DNA of 64,000 nt from CAUZIR01 sp965250195 (GCA_965250195.1 OZ252295.1:1798001-1862000); one strand, 5' to 3'; shown: positions 14,822-24,815, numbered from the stretch's first letter. Numbers and translations: made by a program. The notes: a model not told the origin generated them from the sequence alone.

Positions 14822-17800
14822 CAATGGACTCGAGAACCAGATTCCCGACCGTGCCAACAGAACGGGTCGATGATGAAGACGCGCTAGAGGGTTCCCCGGT
14901 CGGCCCGCCAGCTGCACCCACGACCGTTAAGGCCAGGGCCGTACGAAAGCGCAGAGGCACAGGGACCGGCGGTAATAGGTTCTCCCGTATGTTCTCCGAA
15001 GAAAATATCGCCCGCTTATTAGAGGGAAATCGGACCTTTGCCACTGGAATGGCGCAGGGGTCGGTGGCGCTGGCCGGTAAGGCTGTGGACGTGTCACGGG
15101 CGTTCTGGCTGTGGCAAGTATCAGGCGCGAACGGCACTTTCAAAACCCCTGAATTCCCTGAAGGCAGCGTCACCCCCGAAGGTATAGTCCGCTGGGTCCA
15201 CGACCCTGACAACATCATCGGCTTCATCCCGATCGCCGGCACCATCCACCACTGGGATCAGATGGGGCCGAAGATGCGGGCCGCGTCCGTCGCGATGGAC
15301 GTGCTTAGCGTGGTGGCCCCGTTCGTGCCGATCAGGGCGGCAGTCGCCCCGATAGTCAGCAAGACGACTGCGGTCGTGAGAAGGGTCAAGGGGACCACGA
15401 AAGCGGCGGAAGCCACGTCCGCCGTCCTGGCCGGCACGATGGGCAGTCTACAAACCATTCGAACGGTCGTTAAAGACGTGGGCGGCGCGGCCCTGGCCAA
15501 GCGGTTTGATTCCGCCGTTATAGCGCAAGATAAATTCGCCAATGCTGTGATTCGAACACGCGGCGCCGAAGACGCTTTGGGCGCTGTGAAGTCCAAACAA
15601 GCCGCGCTTCAGCGGCAGCTACGGGCGGACATGATTAAAGGCACCCACGTCGCCGACGCCAGGGTCCATTCTACGGAAGTGAAGGCGGCCAACCGTACAG
15701 CTGACGGCGCTCAGTTAGCGGTGGATTCGGCCCGCCGCGCTGAATTGGCAGCTGAACAGGGCGTGAGGGATACCAGGGTGGCATTTGAGTCGGCCGCCGA
15801 TGACTTGGGCTTTTCGCTGGGCGACCCGTCCGAAACACCGCTCACGGCCATCCGGGGCGCGGAAGCCGCCAACGACACTCTGGCACAAACCCGCTCGATC
15901 ATCACCGGGGTTTGGGATAACGCGCCGCAGGTTTCCAAGCAGCGCGGCATAGTGGACAAGCTGGCCAGGGACGCAAGGGCCGCGAAAGACGGCCTGGATC
16001 AAACCCTGGCAGAACTGGCCAGGATTGAAGGGGCACTGCCGACGCCCGCCCCGCAGGGAGAACCTTCGGTAGCCGCCAGACTTGCCGATCGGGCCTTAGG
16101 AGAACCTTCGGTAGCCGCCAGACTTGCCGATCGGGCCTTAGCTGTCGCCCGCGCTCGCGGCCTTGGCGACGTGACTTTCACCCTGCTGGTGAACACTAAA
16201 AAGGCGGCCCGCCGCGCCACCGACCGCGTGTCCGAAGATGTGGTCAACCTGGCCAGGGCGGTGGACGAATTGCAGGCGCTAGGCAGGGCGGAAGTGCCGA
16301 AGCTGGAAAACCGCCTGAAGCAAATCGACGCGGCCATAGCCAGCCGGGTGAAACAGGACTTGCCATCTGACCAGATTCAGCTTTTGACCCGCGAGAAATC
16401 CGAAATTCAGGGCCGCATCGTGGGGTTCACCCTTGGCGATGCGGAAGCGGCTCAAAAGGCGCTGGTAGCGACCCGCGAGTTAGTCGAAACCTTCCCTGAA
16501 GGCGGCCGTGGCTGGTCCCCGACTATGCACAAAGCCGGGCGCCAGCTGAAGACTTTAGAGCGCAATTTCAAAAGGCAGCAGGACACATTGCGGGTCGTGT
16601 GGGAAAGGCCCATCTCCGGGGGCGGCGGAATCGACACGCCGATTAAGGTTGACGCCCCGTCCGGCACTGGCACCAGAGTTGGCGGCCCGCAGGCCACGCC
16701 GGCGACCAGAACCGGAAACGCAGGCTTGACAGCGGCAGCCGTTGGCACCAGAGTTGGCGGCCCGCAGGCCACGCCGGCGACCAGAACCGGAAACGCAGGT
16801 TTGACAGCGGCAGCCGTCGCCGCCGGCACAGGTGCGGCTACCAGGCTCGCCGGTGCGGACGCCACCGAAGCTGAACCGCGGACCACGGCCAGCCTTTCGC
16901 CGTCGATCACGACGCCAGACGACGCCCCTGGCACCGACGTTCAGCCAGCCCGTGGCACCGACGTTCAGCCAGCCCGTGACCCGTCTACGCGGACCACGTC
17001 GGCCCCTCGCACCGACGTTCAGCCAGCCCGTGACCCGTCTACGCGGACCACGTCGGCCCCTGGCACCGACGTTCAGCCAGCCCGTGACCCGTCTACGCGG
17101 ACCACGTCGGCCCCTGGCACCGACGTTCAGCCAGCCCGTGACCCGTCTACGCGGACCACGTCGGCCCCTGGCACCGACGTTCAGCCAGCCCGTGGCACCG
17201 ACGTTCAGCCAGCCCGTGACCCGTCTACGCGGACCACGTCGGCCCCTCGCACCGACGTTCAGCCAGCCCGTGACCCGTCTACGCGGACCACGCCAGCCCG
17301 TGACCCGTCTACGCGGACCACGCCAGCCCGTGACCCGTCTACGCGGACCACGCCCCGCCCTTCGCGGCCGATCACGACGCCAGAAGACGAACCGAAGACC
17401 CCCACGAAAACCGAACCGAAGACCCCCACGAAACCCGACATCATATCTGACCGCTTCCCTGGCCCCATGCCCGAGTTCACGAGGTTCACGATGCCAGAAG
17501 AGGAGATCGTCACGGAGACCGAAGAGGAGATCGTCACGGAGACCGAACCGGAGATCGTCACGGAGACCGAACCGGAGATCGTCACGGAGACCGAACCGGA
17601 GATCGTCACGGAGACCGAACCGGAGATCGTCACGGAGACCGAACCGGAGATCGTCACGAAGACGCCGATTGACGGGGCCGGTCGCACCAACCGTGCGACA
17701 CGCACCAGAAGGTCGGTCGCCCGCCGGCCAGTCAATCCCGAACAGGTAGACAAAAAGCGAAAAAAGGCTGACCTGACGACCCCGGACGCTGACGGGAACT

Positions 17801-18060
17801 TTCCTGAGTTGGTCGCCTGGCAGTCCGGTTACGGGTACACCGTCCACAACTTGCGAACCGGAGAGAACCGATTTGTAGAAGACCGACCGGCCGGCGTCCC
17901 TCAAACCAGCGGGGACGGCGCCGCCCGGCGATCATTCACGATATTGCAGCGCGGCCCCAAACCGCCGACCCAGCTGGAATTAGATAAAGGCGTCATGCGG
18001 GTGTTCGTCGGGCCTGGCGGCCCCCGTCACCGGCGGAAGCGCGGAAGGGGCAGAGCATGA
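14818..18060 (+). CDS. 1080-aa repeat-rich protein of the envelope module
   Basis: The N-terminal part (about 1-200) is basic then hydrophobic (VLSVVAPFVPIRAAVAP), suggesting membrane association. Residues 210-600 are Ala/Arg/Glu-rich and helical, with coiled-coil character. From about 615 to 960 the protein consists of internal repeats: a 25-residue duplication, a Pro/Thr/Asp-rich 19-residue repeat (GTDVQPARDPSTRTTSAP) and an eight-residue EPEIVTET repeat. A compact C-terminal domain (about 1000-1060) precedes a very basic RRKRGRGR tail. It could be a tether or scaffold bridging the membrane and nucleic acid. It overlaps both neighbours by 4 nt. No known family. Confidence 0.55.
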   Translation: MTMDSRTRFPTVPTERVDDEDALEGSPVGPPAAPTTVKARAVRKRRGTGTGGNRFSRMFSEENIARLLEGNRTFATGMAQGSVALAGKAVDVSRAFWLWQVSGANGTFKTPEFPEGSVTPEGIVRWVHDPDNIIGFIPIAGTIHHWDQMGPKMRAASVAMDVLSVVAPFVPIRAAVAPIVSKTTAVVRRVKGTTKAAEATSAVLAGTMGSLQTIRTVVKDVGGAALAKRFDSAVIAQDKFANAVIRTRGAEDALGAVKSKQAALQRQLRADMIKGTHVADARVHSTEVKAANRTADGAQLAVDSARRAELAAEQGVRDTRVAFESAADDLGFSLGDPSETPLTAIRGAEAANDTLAQTRSIITGVWDNAPQVSKQRGIVDKLARDARAAKDGLDQTLAELARIEGALPTPAPQGEPSVAARLADRALGEPSVAARLADRALAVARARGLGDVTFTLLVNTKKAARRATDRVSEDVVNLARAVDELQALGRAEVPKLENRLKQIDAAIASRVKQDLPSDQIQLLTREKSEIQGRIVGFTLGDAEAAQKALVATRELVETFPEGGRGWSPTMHKAGRQLKTLERNFKRQQDTLRVVWERPISGGGGIDTPIKVDAPSGTGTRVGGPQATPATRTGNAGLTAAAVGTRVGGPQATPATRTGNAGLTAAAVAAGTGAATRLAGADATEAEPRTTASLSPSITTPDDAPGTDVQPARGTDVQPARDPSTRTTSAPRTDVQPARDPSTRTTSAPGTDVQPARDPSTRTTSAPGTDVQPARDPSTRTTSAPGTDVQPARGTDVQPARDPSTRTTSAPRTDVQPARDPSTRTTPARDPSTRTTPARDPSTRTTPRPSRPITTPEDEPKTPTKTEPKTPTKPDIISDRFPGPMPEFTRFTMPEEEIVTETEEEIVTETEPEIVTETEPEIVTETEPEIVTETEPEIVTETEPEIVTKTPIDGAGRTNRATRTRRSVARRPVNPEQVDKKRKKADLTTPDADGNFPELVAWQSGYGYTVHNLRTGENRFVEDRPAGVPQTSGDGAARRSFTILQRGPKPPTQLELDKGVMRVFVGPGGPRHRRKRGRGRA
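16057..16140 (+). repeat. 42-bp tandem duplication in the 1080-aa gene
   Basis: Two identical 42-bp copies (16057-16098 and 16099-16140) encode a duplicated 14-residue segment containing PSVAARLADRAL. Confidence 0.9.
16669..16818 (+). repeat. 75-bp tandem duplication in the 1080-aa gene
   Basis: Two almost identical 75-bp copies encode a 25-residue Gly/Thr/Ala-rich unit beginning GTRVGGPQATPA. The only difference seen before the last base is a C/T change near the end. Confidence 0.9.
16931..17658 (+). repeat. 57-bp and 24-bp coding repeats
   Basis: From 16931 to about 17350 a 57-bp unit (and truncated 24-33 bp versions of it) repeats about a dozen times. From about 17503 to 17658 a 24-bp unit encoding EPEIVTET repeats six to seven times. 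All periods are multiples of three, which keeps the frame and also leaves long artefactual open frames on the other strand. Confidence 0.9.
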
Positions 18061-18362
18061 GCGGCCGGCCAGCGTTCGGCATCGCTGTGGTGTTGCTAAT
18101 CATCATCCTGTTCGGGCCGTGGTCAACCCTAAGCCCGCCGGCGGCCGTAAGCGGCACCGTGTCGCACCCTGGCACGGTCACCAGCACGGCGGTCACTCAC
18201 GGGCTGGGGTTCACCCCTTCCCGCGTCCTGCTGACGCCGCAGGGCGAAAACGCCGCCAGCTGGTGGGTGGAGTCAAAGACGGCAACGACGTTCACCCTGC
18301 GAACTTCAGTCACGTCCACGACCGCGACCGTTTTTGATTGGCGGGCGTCGGAAGACGAGTAA
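18057..18362 (+). CDS. Membrane-anchored lectin-like tip protein
   Basis: This 101-aa protein starts in a 4-nt overlap with the 1080-aa gene. It has one N-terminal hydrophobic helix (about 8-22), then a compact beta domain with THGLGFTPSRVLLTPQGE and a C-terminal FDWRAS. This pattern is common in phage tail-fibre and H-type-lectin-like domains, where it sits at the receptor-binding tip. Here the domain would be displayed on a type II membrane anchor. It is the last gene of the operon. Confidence 0.6.
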   Translation: MSGRPAFGIAVVLLIIILFGPWSTLSPPAAVSGTVSHPGTVTSTAVTHGLGFTPSRVLLTPQGENAASWWVESKTATTFTLRTSVTSTTATVFDWRASEDE

Positions 18363-18627
18363 AAAAAGAGCCCATCGCAAGTCTCAATTCAGTGTTGCCC
18401 ATTTGTTGCCCAAATTTCAGCGGTGACGGTGGCGGTGCGCATAGCGGCGCTGGTGGATTCGGCGCGCGCGGCGAGGTGCGTGTCTGGACGTCGTAGCCGC
18501 CCAGCCGTGATACGTTTTTGATACGCCCAGCCGCGTATGTGCCTGCAAGCCAGCGCTAGCCAGTTGCCCTTCCGCCCCTGTAATGACTGGATTATGTGAG
18601 GCTGCGCGAGCGGGTGCGTACATCCGA
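18363..18627. other. Attachment-site flank with direct repeats
   Basis: There is no gene here. TGTTGCCCA occurs at 18393-18401 and again at 18404-18412 (11-bp period). TGATACG occurs twice around 18510-18526, and CGCCCAGCCG flanks that pair on both sides. Such short spaced direct repeats next to a tRNA fragment are typical arm-type sites of tyrosine integrases. No terminator is seen beyond an A-run at 18361. Confidence 0.5.
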
Positions 18628-18677
18628 TCGATCTCCAAAACCGAGGGTCGCGGGTTCGAATCCTGCCGCTCCTGCCA
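18628..18677 (+). other. 3' fragment of tRNA-Trp (attachment site)
   Basis: The sequence folds as the 3' half of tRNA-Trp: anticodon arm with CCA at 18635-18637 (one mismatch in the stem), T-arm with TTCGAAT loop, acceptor strand CGCTCCT, G discriminator and encoded CCA. The matching 5' acceptor strand AGGAGCG and a D-arm are absent upstream. This fits an attR/attL core left by integration into a tRNA-Trp gene, with the integrated DNA to the left. Confidence 0.65.
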
Positions 18678-18760
18678 GCCGCCGGTCTTTCGATTCGTCG
18701 CCGTTACGGTTAAGCTCCCCTCAGTCCCGGTTACAAGCCGGAATCGATTCGGCAAAATAT

Positions 18761-19963
18761 ATGGTCCAACCCAACCACGCCGACAACCTCACGCAAAAAT
18801 ACAGCGCTTTGCGTCAGAGCCTCATCGACATGGAGATGGAGTCTTCGGCCCTCGTGTTCAGCGACGACCTGTTCAAAGCGCTTTTCATGGGGTCTCCAGT
18901 GGGCATCTTCGTCCTGGTGGATGGACGTTTCAAGCTGGCTAACCCGCAGTTTCAGATGGACACCGGCTACCCGCTGGGCGACCTGATCGGGCTCGACTCC
19001 CTCAAACTGGTGGTGCCGCCCGATCGCGAAAGGGTGCGGGCCGAGGCGCTGGCCATGATCAGGGGCAACAGGCTCTTTCCCTACGAGTTCCGCACCGAGT
19101 TCAAGACCGGCGGCATTCGCTCCGTGCTGGGCTCCGTCAGCAAAATCACCTACCAGGGCGAGCGGGCCGTCTTCGGCTACTACATGGACGTAACCGAGCA
19201 GCGCAGGGCGCACATAGCGCTGGGCGCCAGTGAGGCCCGGCTCAGGGACCTATTCGACCACGCGCCAGTCGGCTATTACGAACTCGACACCGGGGGCCGC
19301 ATTGCCCAGGTCAACCGCACGGCGTTGGACATGCTCGGCTACACCGAGTCAGAGATGACCGGCGAATACGGGTGGGAGTTCATGGTCGAGCGGGACCAAT
19401 CGAAGGCGTCGCTAAAAGCCAAGATGGCCGGAGAAATGCCGCCTGGCAAGGGTTTCGAGCGGACTTTCATCACCAAGGGCGGCGCCCACATAAGCATGCT
19501 CATTGAAAACCGCTTAATCTACGATCAGGACGGCAAAATCACAGGGCTTCGCTCCACCTTGCAGGACATTACCGAGCAAAAAGCGACGCAGCGCGAGCTG
19601 GACGCCCGGCAGGACGGAAACACGCGCCTGGAGATGCTCAACGAGGTGGCCATCGCAATGGCCCACCACGTGCGCAACGCCATCACCCCGATCATCGGCA
19701 TGGCCGACCTCTACGACCGGGCCAACGCCGCGATGGGCGACCGCCTCAAGGAGACCGCCCTGTCTGAGGGCGGCCACATCGCGGCCATCATCGACGCCCT
19801 CATGGAAATCTCACGCTCCGGCGAGATCCCCACGGTCGAGTATCTGGGCCAAGGGTCCGCTCGCATGTTGGATATGGACGCTCTCATCGAACGGTACTCC
19901 AACGTTACGTCGCGCGGCGCATCGCCCAGCAAAAATCGACCCGCCGGCCCTAAGTTCCAATGA
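18761..19963 (+). CDS. PAS-PAS sensor protein with histidine phosphoacceptor motif
   Basis: This 400-aa protein has two PAS domains: about 40-150, ending YYMDVTEQRRAH, and about 155-280, ending LQDITEQKAT. A HisKA-like helix follows, with MAHHVRNAITPIIG at about 300. After the dimerisation helices it ends without the N, G1 and G2 boxes of the HATPase domain. It may therefore need a partner kinase, act as a phosphotransfer sensor, or be truncated. ATG at 18761 gives the first PAS-adjacent helix; frames further upstream run into the tRNA fragment. The stop overlaps the following SDR ATG by 4 nt. It is cytoplasmic, with no membrane segment. Confidence 0.75.
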   Translation: MVQPNHADNLTQKYSALRQSLIDMEMESSALVFSDDLFKALFMGSPVGIFVLVDGRFKLANPQFQMDTGYPLGDLIGLDSLKLVVPPDRERVRAEALAMIRGNRLFPYEFRTEFKTGGIRSVLGSVSKITYQGERAVFGYYMDVTEQRRAHIALGASEARLRDLFDHAPVGYYELDTGGRIAQVNRTALDMLGYTESEMTGEYGWEFMVERDQSKASLKAKMAGEMPPGKGFERTFITKGGAHISMLIENRLIYDQDGKITGLRSTLQDITEQKATQRELDARQDGNTRLEMLNEVAIAMAHHVRNAITPIIGMADLYDRANAAMGDRLKETALSEGGHIAAIIDALMEISRSGEIPTVEYLGQGSARMLDMDALIERYSNVTSRGASPSKNRPAGPKFQ

Positions 19964-20784
19964 CGTCCGCTGACGTGATGCCTCCTTCAAGACCGCCATC
20001 GGCAAGACCGCCATTGGCAGACCGCTCCGCTCTCGTCACCGGTGGTGGCCGCGGTATAGGCAGGGCCATCACCCACGCTCTCGCCGGTCAGGGAGCGTCG
20101 GTCATGGTCGTCGACCTGGACGCCGATTCGGCCGAGCGCGTCGCCGGGGAGCTGCCAACGGGCAAAGCGGCGTCAATTGGAGCCGATGTTTCCGACCTCT
20201 CCGACGTCGATCGAATGTTTTTCGAATCCGTTTCCGTCTTCGGTTCCGTGGACATATTGGTCAACAACGCCGCCGTCACCCGCTTCGTCGACGTAATGGA
20301 CATCACCCCCGAGGACTGGGATCGTATGCACTCGGTCAACGCCCGCGGCACCTTCTTCGCCATGCAGCGCGGTGCGCGACTGATGATCGAGACCGGCACG
20401 AGAGGCCGCATCGTGAATATCGCCTCTATCGCCGGAAAGGCCCACCCCGGCACCTCCAACGCCGCCTATGCCGGGAGCAAAGCTGCCGTCATTGCCATGA
20501 CCGCGGTCGCTGCGCAGCAGTTGGGCAAGTACGGCATAAACGTCAACTCGGTCAACCCGGGACTCACACGGACCCCTCTTGCTGAGGAACTTGCCGTGCA
20601 GGCCGCCGACATGCGCGGCATAACCGTCGACGAACTGGCCGCCCTCAGAGCCGCCACCATCCCCATCGGCCGCGAGTGCGAGCCAGAGGACATAGCGGCA
20701 ATGGTGGCGTTTCTGGTCGGTCCCGGCGGCGACGCGATCACCGGCCAGTCAATCAACGTAGACGGCGGCTTAGTGAACCACTAG
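19960..20784 (+). CDS. Short-chain dehydrogenase/reductase
   Basis: This 274-aa protein is a classical SDR. It has the TGGGRGIG cofactor motif near residue 29, a D after beta-2 (VVDLD) suggesting NAD preference, NNA, and the catalytic YAGSK. The C-terminal VDGGLV is typical. It is an oxidoreductase acting on an unknown alcohol or ketone. The first about 20 residues are a Pro-rich extension, so a later start is possible. It is coupled to the sensor gene by an ATGA overlap. Confidence 0.85.
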   Translation: MTSADVMPPSRPPSARPPLADRSALVTGGGRGIGRAITHALAGQGASVMVVDLDADSAERVAGELPTGKAASIGADVSDLSDVDRMFFESVSVFGSVDILVNNAAVTRFVDVMDITPEDWDRMHSVNARGTFFAMQRGARLMIETGTRGRIVNIASIAGKAHPGTSNAAYAGSKAAVIAMTAVAAQQLGKYGINVNSVNPGLTRTPLAEELAVQAADMRGITVDELAALRAATIPIGRECEPEDIAAMVAFLVGPGGDAITGQSINVDGGLVNH

Positions 20785-20805
20785 GCGTCAAACCACTAAC
20801 GCCGC

Positions 20806-22197
<1,392 letters not shown>

Positions 22198-22213
22198 TAA
22201 CTCTCCAAAGCGC

Positions 22214-23629
22214 TTATTCGAGAATCGCATCTTGCCCGCTGTCGTCGAGCTTCGCAAGGGTGGCGAGCGTGACCGGATAGACGGGTGCTCGTCCCCTGGG
22301 GCGTCCCGCATCTGCGATAGGCCGTCCCGTTTGCTCGGCGATCACCGTAGTGACGAGGTTGTCGCAGTAGCGGCCCTGGCAAACGCCCATGCCTGCCCCG
22401 CTCAACCGTCGAACCTCCGGTGCCGTCCCATTGCCCGGTGCGACGGCCGCCCTCACATCGCCGAGCGTTGCGCCGGTGCACTTGCACGCGACCACCGAGT
22501 CGCCGCCAACACTCCTGGGGCCCCCATCGCTCCTGTCGCCTTGATCTAGGGCAACCCGGCGCCGGGCCGCCGCCCGCGCCTCGCCGCGTCTGCCCAACCT
22601 GCGTTCAGCGATCATCCCGGTCGCCTCGGCCGCCAGTGCGGCTGCGCCAGGGTGGCGCAAGCCGAGAGCTTCCGCGGCCCTCAGTCCGGCCAGTCGGCCC
22701 AGGGAAATGGCCACGGCTCCGTTCTCAATACCCGACGCGTCTCCTGCCATCAGCACCCTTCGGTCGGACGTGCGAAATGACTCGTCGACGACCGGCACCC
22801 AGCCGCCCAGGTCGCGCTGATACGCCGTCTTCACACCCAGCAGTGAGGCCACATGAAACTCGGGTGCACGACCGGGCGCCAGGACCACACGGTCAACCGC
22901 AAGCACCTCTGCCGACGACTCGTCGCACCCCTCCACCTTTCCAACGGTGACGCTCTCTACGCCGACCTTTCCAGTTGCGCCCAATATGACGTGTCCCTCC
23001 AGCAGCCTCACCCCTGCGCGCTCTGCGTCTCGGAGCATGTCCGGCATCGCCGTCATCTCCGTCGCGTCATTGATCACCGCGACCACTTCGACACCGACGT
23101 CCCGCAGGCCCCTCGCTACGATCAGCGCTTCGTCGCCTGCGCCCACCACTAATGCGCGGCTACCCGGTCGCGCCCCCCAGCGGCTCACCGTCGTCTGGAC
23201 GGCCCGCGACAGCAAAACCCCTGGCAGCGTCCAGCCCGGGAAAGTCACAACACCGTCAGTGCTGCCCGTGGCCACAATCAGTTGACGCGCGTTCACCCGC
23301 TCGGCTGTGCCAGAGTGGGTGAACGAAACTGTAAGTTCTGGATCCACGTCCCACACCGGCGTCCCGGCGATCAGTTCTGCCCCCGCGGCCCTCGCTTGCC
23401 GGTGCAGCGCGGTCACGTAGGCCTGGCCGGTCATGCCTTCGTAAAGGTCGAGCCGATCGCGGAGGGGCTGGGACTGCAGGCCCAGAAGGCCGCCGAACTC
23501 CCGACTCGCCTCCAGCACCAGCACCGAAGTCCCGGCCTGTGCCGCCGTCATGGCGGCGCTTAGGCCCGCCGGGCCGCCGCCTACGATCACCACGTCCACG
23601 TCGCGCATCGGACGTCGTTTCTCAGACAC
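22214..23629 (-). CDS. FAD/NAD(P) oxidoreductase with BFD-like [2Fe-2S] tail
   Basis: This 471-aa protein has an N-terminal GGGPAGLSAA Rossmann motif, a second nucleotide site (VVGAGDEA) and a C-terminal cysteine set, CKC then CQGRYC, that matches a BFD-like 2Fe-2S domain. This is the architecture of the alpha subunit of amino-acid or opine dehydrogenases and of HcnB. Its partner is the DAO-type gene overlapping its start by 8 nt. The small ferredoxin-like third subunit seen in many such complexes is not adjacent. The start is GTG at 23629. The substrate is probably an amine or amino acid. Confidence 0.8.
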   Translation of the reverse strand: MSEKRRPMRDVDVVIVGGGPAGLSAAMTAAQAGTSVLVLEASREFGGLLGLQSQPLRDRLDLYEGMTGQAYVTALHRQARAAGAELIAGTPVWDVDPELTVSFTHSGTAERVNARQLIVATGSTDGVVTFPGWTLPGVLLSRAVQTTVSRWGARPGSRALVVGAGDEALIVARGLRDVGVEVVAVINDATEMTAMPDMLRDAERAGVRLLEGHVILGATGKVGVESVTVGKVEGCDESSAEVLAVDRVVLAPGRAPEFHVASLLGVKTAYQRDLGGWVPVVDESFRTSDRRVLMAGDASGIENGAVAISLGRLAGLRAAEALGLRHPGAAALAAEATGMIAERRLGRRGEARAAARRRVALDQGDRSDGGPRSVGGDSVVACKCTGATLGDVRAAVAPGNGTAPEVRRLSGAGMGVCQGRYCDNLVTTVIAEQTGRPIADAGRPRGRAPVYPVTLATLAKLDDSGQDAILE

Positions 23630-24815
23630 GGCTCAGGTCCTCCTTGTTCGCTCGCCAAAATGCCGCAAAATCTTCACCGGGGGGGCCCGAACTGTTTGGC
23701 AATTCGAAGCGGGCAGGGGAGAACGGCGCGAGGTCGACTACCCGCGCTCGGCCCTGGGTGATCAGTTCGGAGATGGCGATTCCGACGACCGGCGCCAGGG
23801 TAATCCCGCTATGCGTCACCGCCACGTACAGACCGTCTACCCCCGAGGCCTGGCCGAGAATCGATATGCCGTCCACGGGCCAGGGCCTCAGCCCGGCCCA
23901 GAACCGCATCGCCCGCGCACCCCCCAGCGCCGGGAGCAGGCGCATGGCCCTGCCCGCGAGCGCCGCCAGCGTTGGCAGGTGGGTGGCCCGCGTGTAACCT
24001 GCGTCCTCGTAGGTCGTGCCGATGATTACCGAGCCCGAGGGCATCTGCCGCATCTGGCTCACCGGCATCGGGAGCATTCTGGGAAGAGGTTCGGTAGTAA
24101 CGATCTGGCCGCGCTTGGCAAATACCGGAAAGGTCACCCCGGCCATTTCACCCAGCGCCGGAGTGTGGATGCCCGCCGCGATGACCACGGTCCGGGTAGC
24201 GATCGTTCCACTGTCCGTCACCACGCCCGTAATCGTTCCGCTATCGATGTCGATCCCCGTCACTTTCGTTCCCAGGGAAATCCGTGCGCCGTGTCGCCTG
24301 GCCGCAGCGGCCTGCGCCAGGGTCAGCCGAAAACTGTCCACGCAGCCGTCCTGTGCCGAGTAAAGCGCCCCGACGATGCCCTCGGAAAGCGCCGGTGCCA
24401 ACTCTCGCGTCCGGTCGGCGTCGAGCGTCTGGACGTGCATCCCCGGCACCTGGTTTTGCCGGGCCGCAAGTAGCCGGGCCTCCTCCATCTCGCCCTCGGT
24501 CTCGGCCAACACCGGCATATTGCCGCTCGCCTCGAAGCCGATTTCGGCGTCCAGCTCCTCCGACAGTTGGCGATAGAGCTGGACGCTGCGCAGGTTCAGC
24601 GCCGTGTACTGCGGCGTTGCGTCCTTGGTCGACGCGTTCACCAGCGCGACCGTTGTGCCCGTGCAGCCCGCGGCCAGCCCCTTGCGCTCCAACAAGGAGA
24701 CAGAGAGTCCGGCCCGTGCAAGACGAAAGCAGATCGACGTCCCCAACGCACCGCCGCCGATAACCACGGCGTCCGCCGTTTTGGGTGGTTCGCCCGTTGT
24801 AATTCGCTCAATCAA
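23622..24815 (-). CDS. FAD-dependent oxidoreductase, DAO/HcnC-like
   Basis: The 397-aa product has an N-terminal FAD motif VVIGGGALGTS and the DAO-family C-terminal GLYVAVTHSGITLAP region. This is typical of glycine/sarcosine oxidase-like beta subunits that remove hydride from an amine. It is the first gene of the operon with the BFD flavoprotein and amidase, suggesting a pathway that releases and oxidises an amine or amino acid. The start is TTG at 24815. Confidence 0.82.
   Translation of the reverse strand: MIERITTGEPPKTADAVVIGGGALGTSICFRLARAGLSVSLLERKGLAAGCTGTTVALVNASTKDATPQYTALNLRSVQLYRQLSEELDAEIGFEASGNMPVLAETEGEMEEARLLAARQNQVPGMHVQTLDADRTRELAPALSEGIVGALYSAQDGCVDSFRLTLAQAAAARRHGARISLGTKVTGIDIDSGTITGVVTDSGTIATRTVVIAAGIHTPALGEMAGVTFPVFAKRGQIVTTEPLPRMLPMPVSQMRQMPSGSVIIGTTYEDAGYTRATHLPTLAALAGRAMRLLPALGGARAMRFWAGLRPWPVDGISILGQASGVDGLYVAVTHSGITLAPVVGIAISELITQGRARVVDLAPFSPARFELPNSSGPPGEDFAAFWRANKEDLSRV

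Noticed and set aside
16931..17350. Possible CRISPR array
   Set aside because: Units are contiguous with no variable spacers and lie within a coding frame; no cas genes are present.
16555..17904. Long minus-strand (449 codons) and plus-strand (305 codons) frames over the 1080-aa gene repeats
   Set aside because: They arise from the 57-bp and 24-bp in-frame repeats and lack start signals; the 1080-aa frame has a coupled start and meaningful ends.
18596..18677. A complete tRNA-Trp gene
   Set aside because: Only the anticodon arm to 3' CCA folds; no 5' acceptor strand complementary to CGCTCCT and no D-arm are found upstream.
22214..24815. Hydrogen cyanide synthase (hcnBC)
   Set aside because: The flavoprotein pair matches the architecture, but no HcnA subunit is present, and the amidase neighbour favours amine/amino-acid catabolism.
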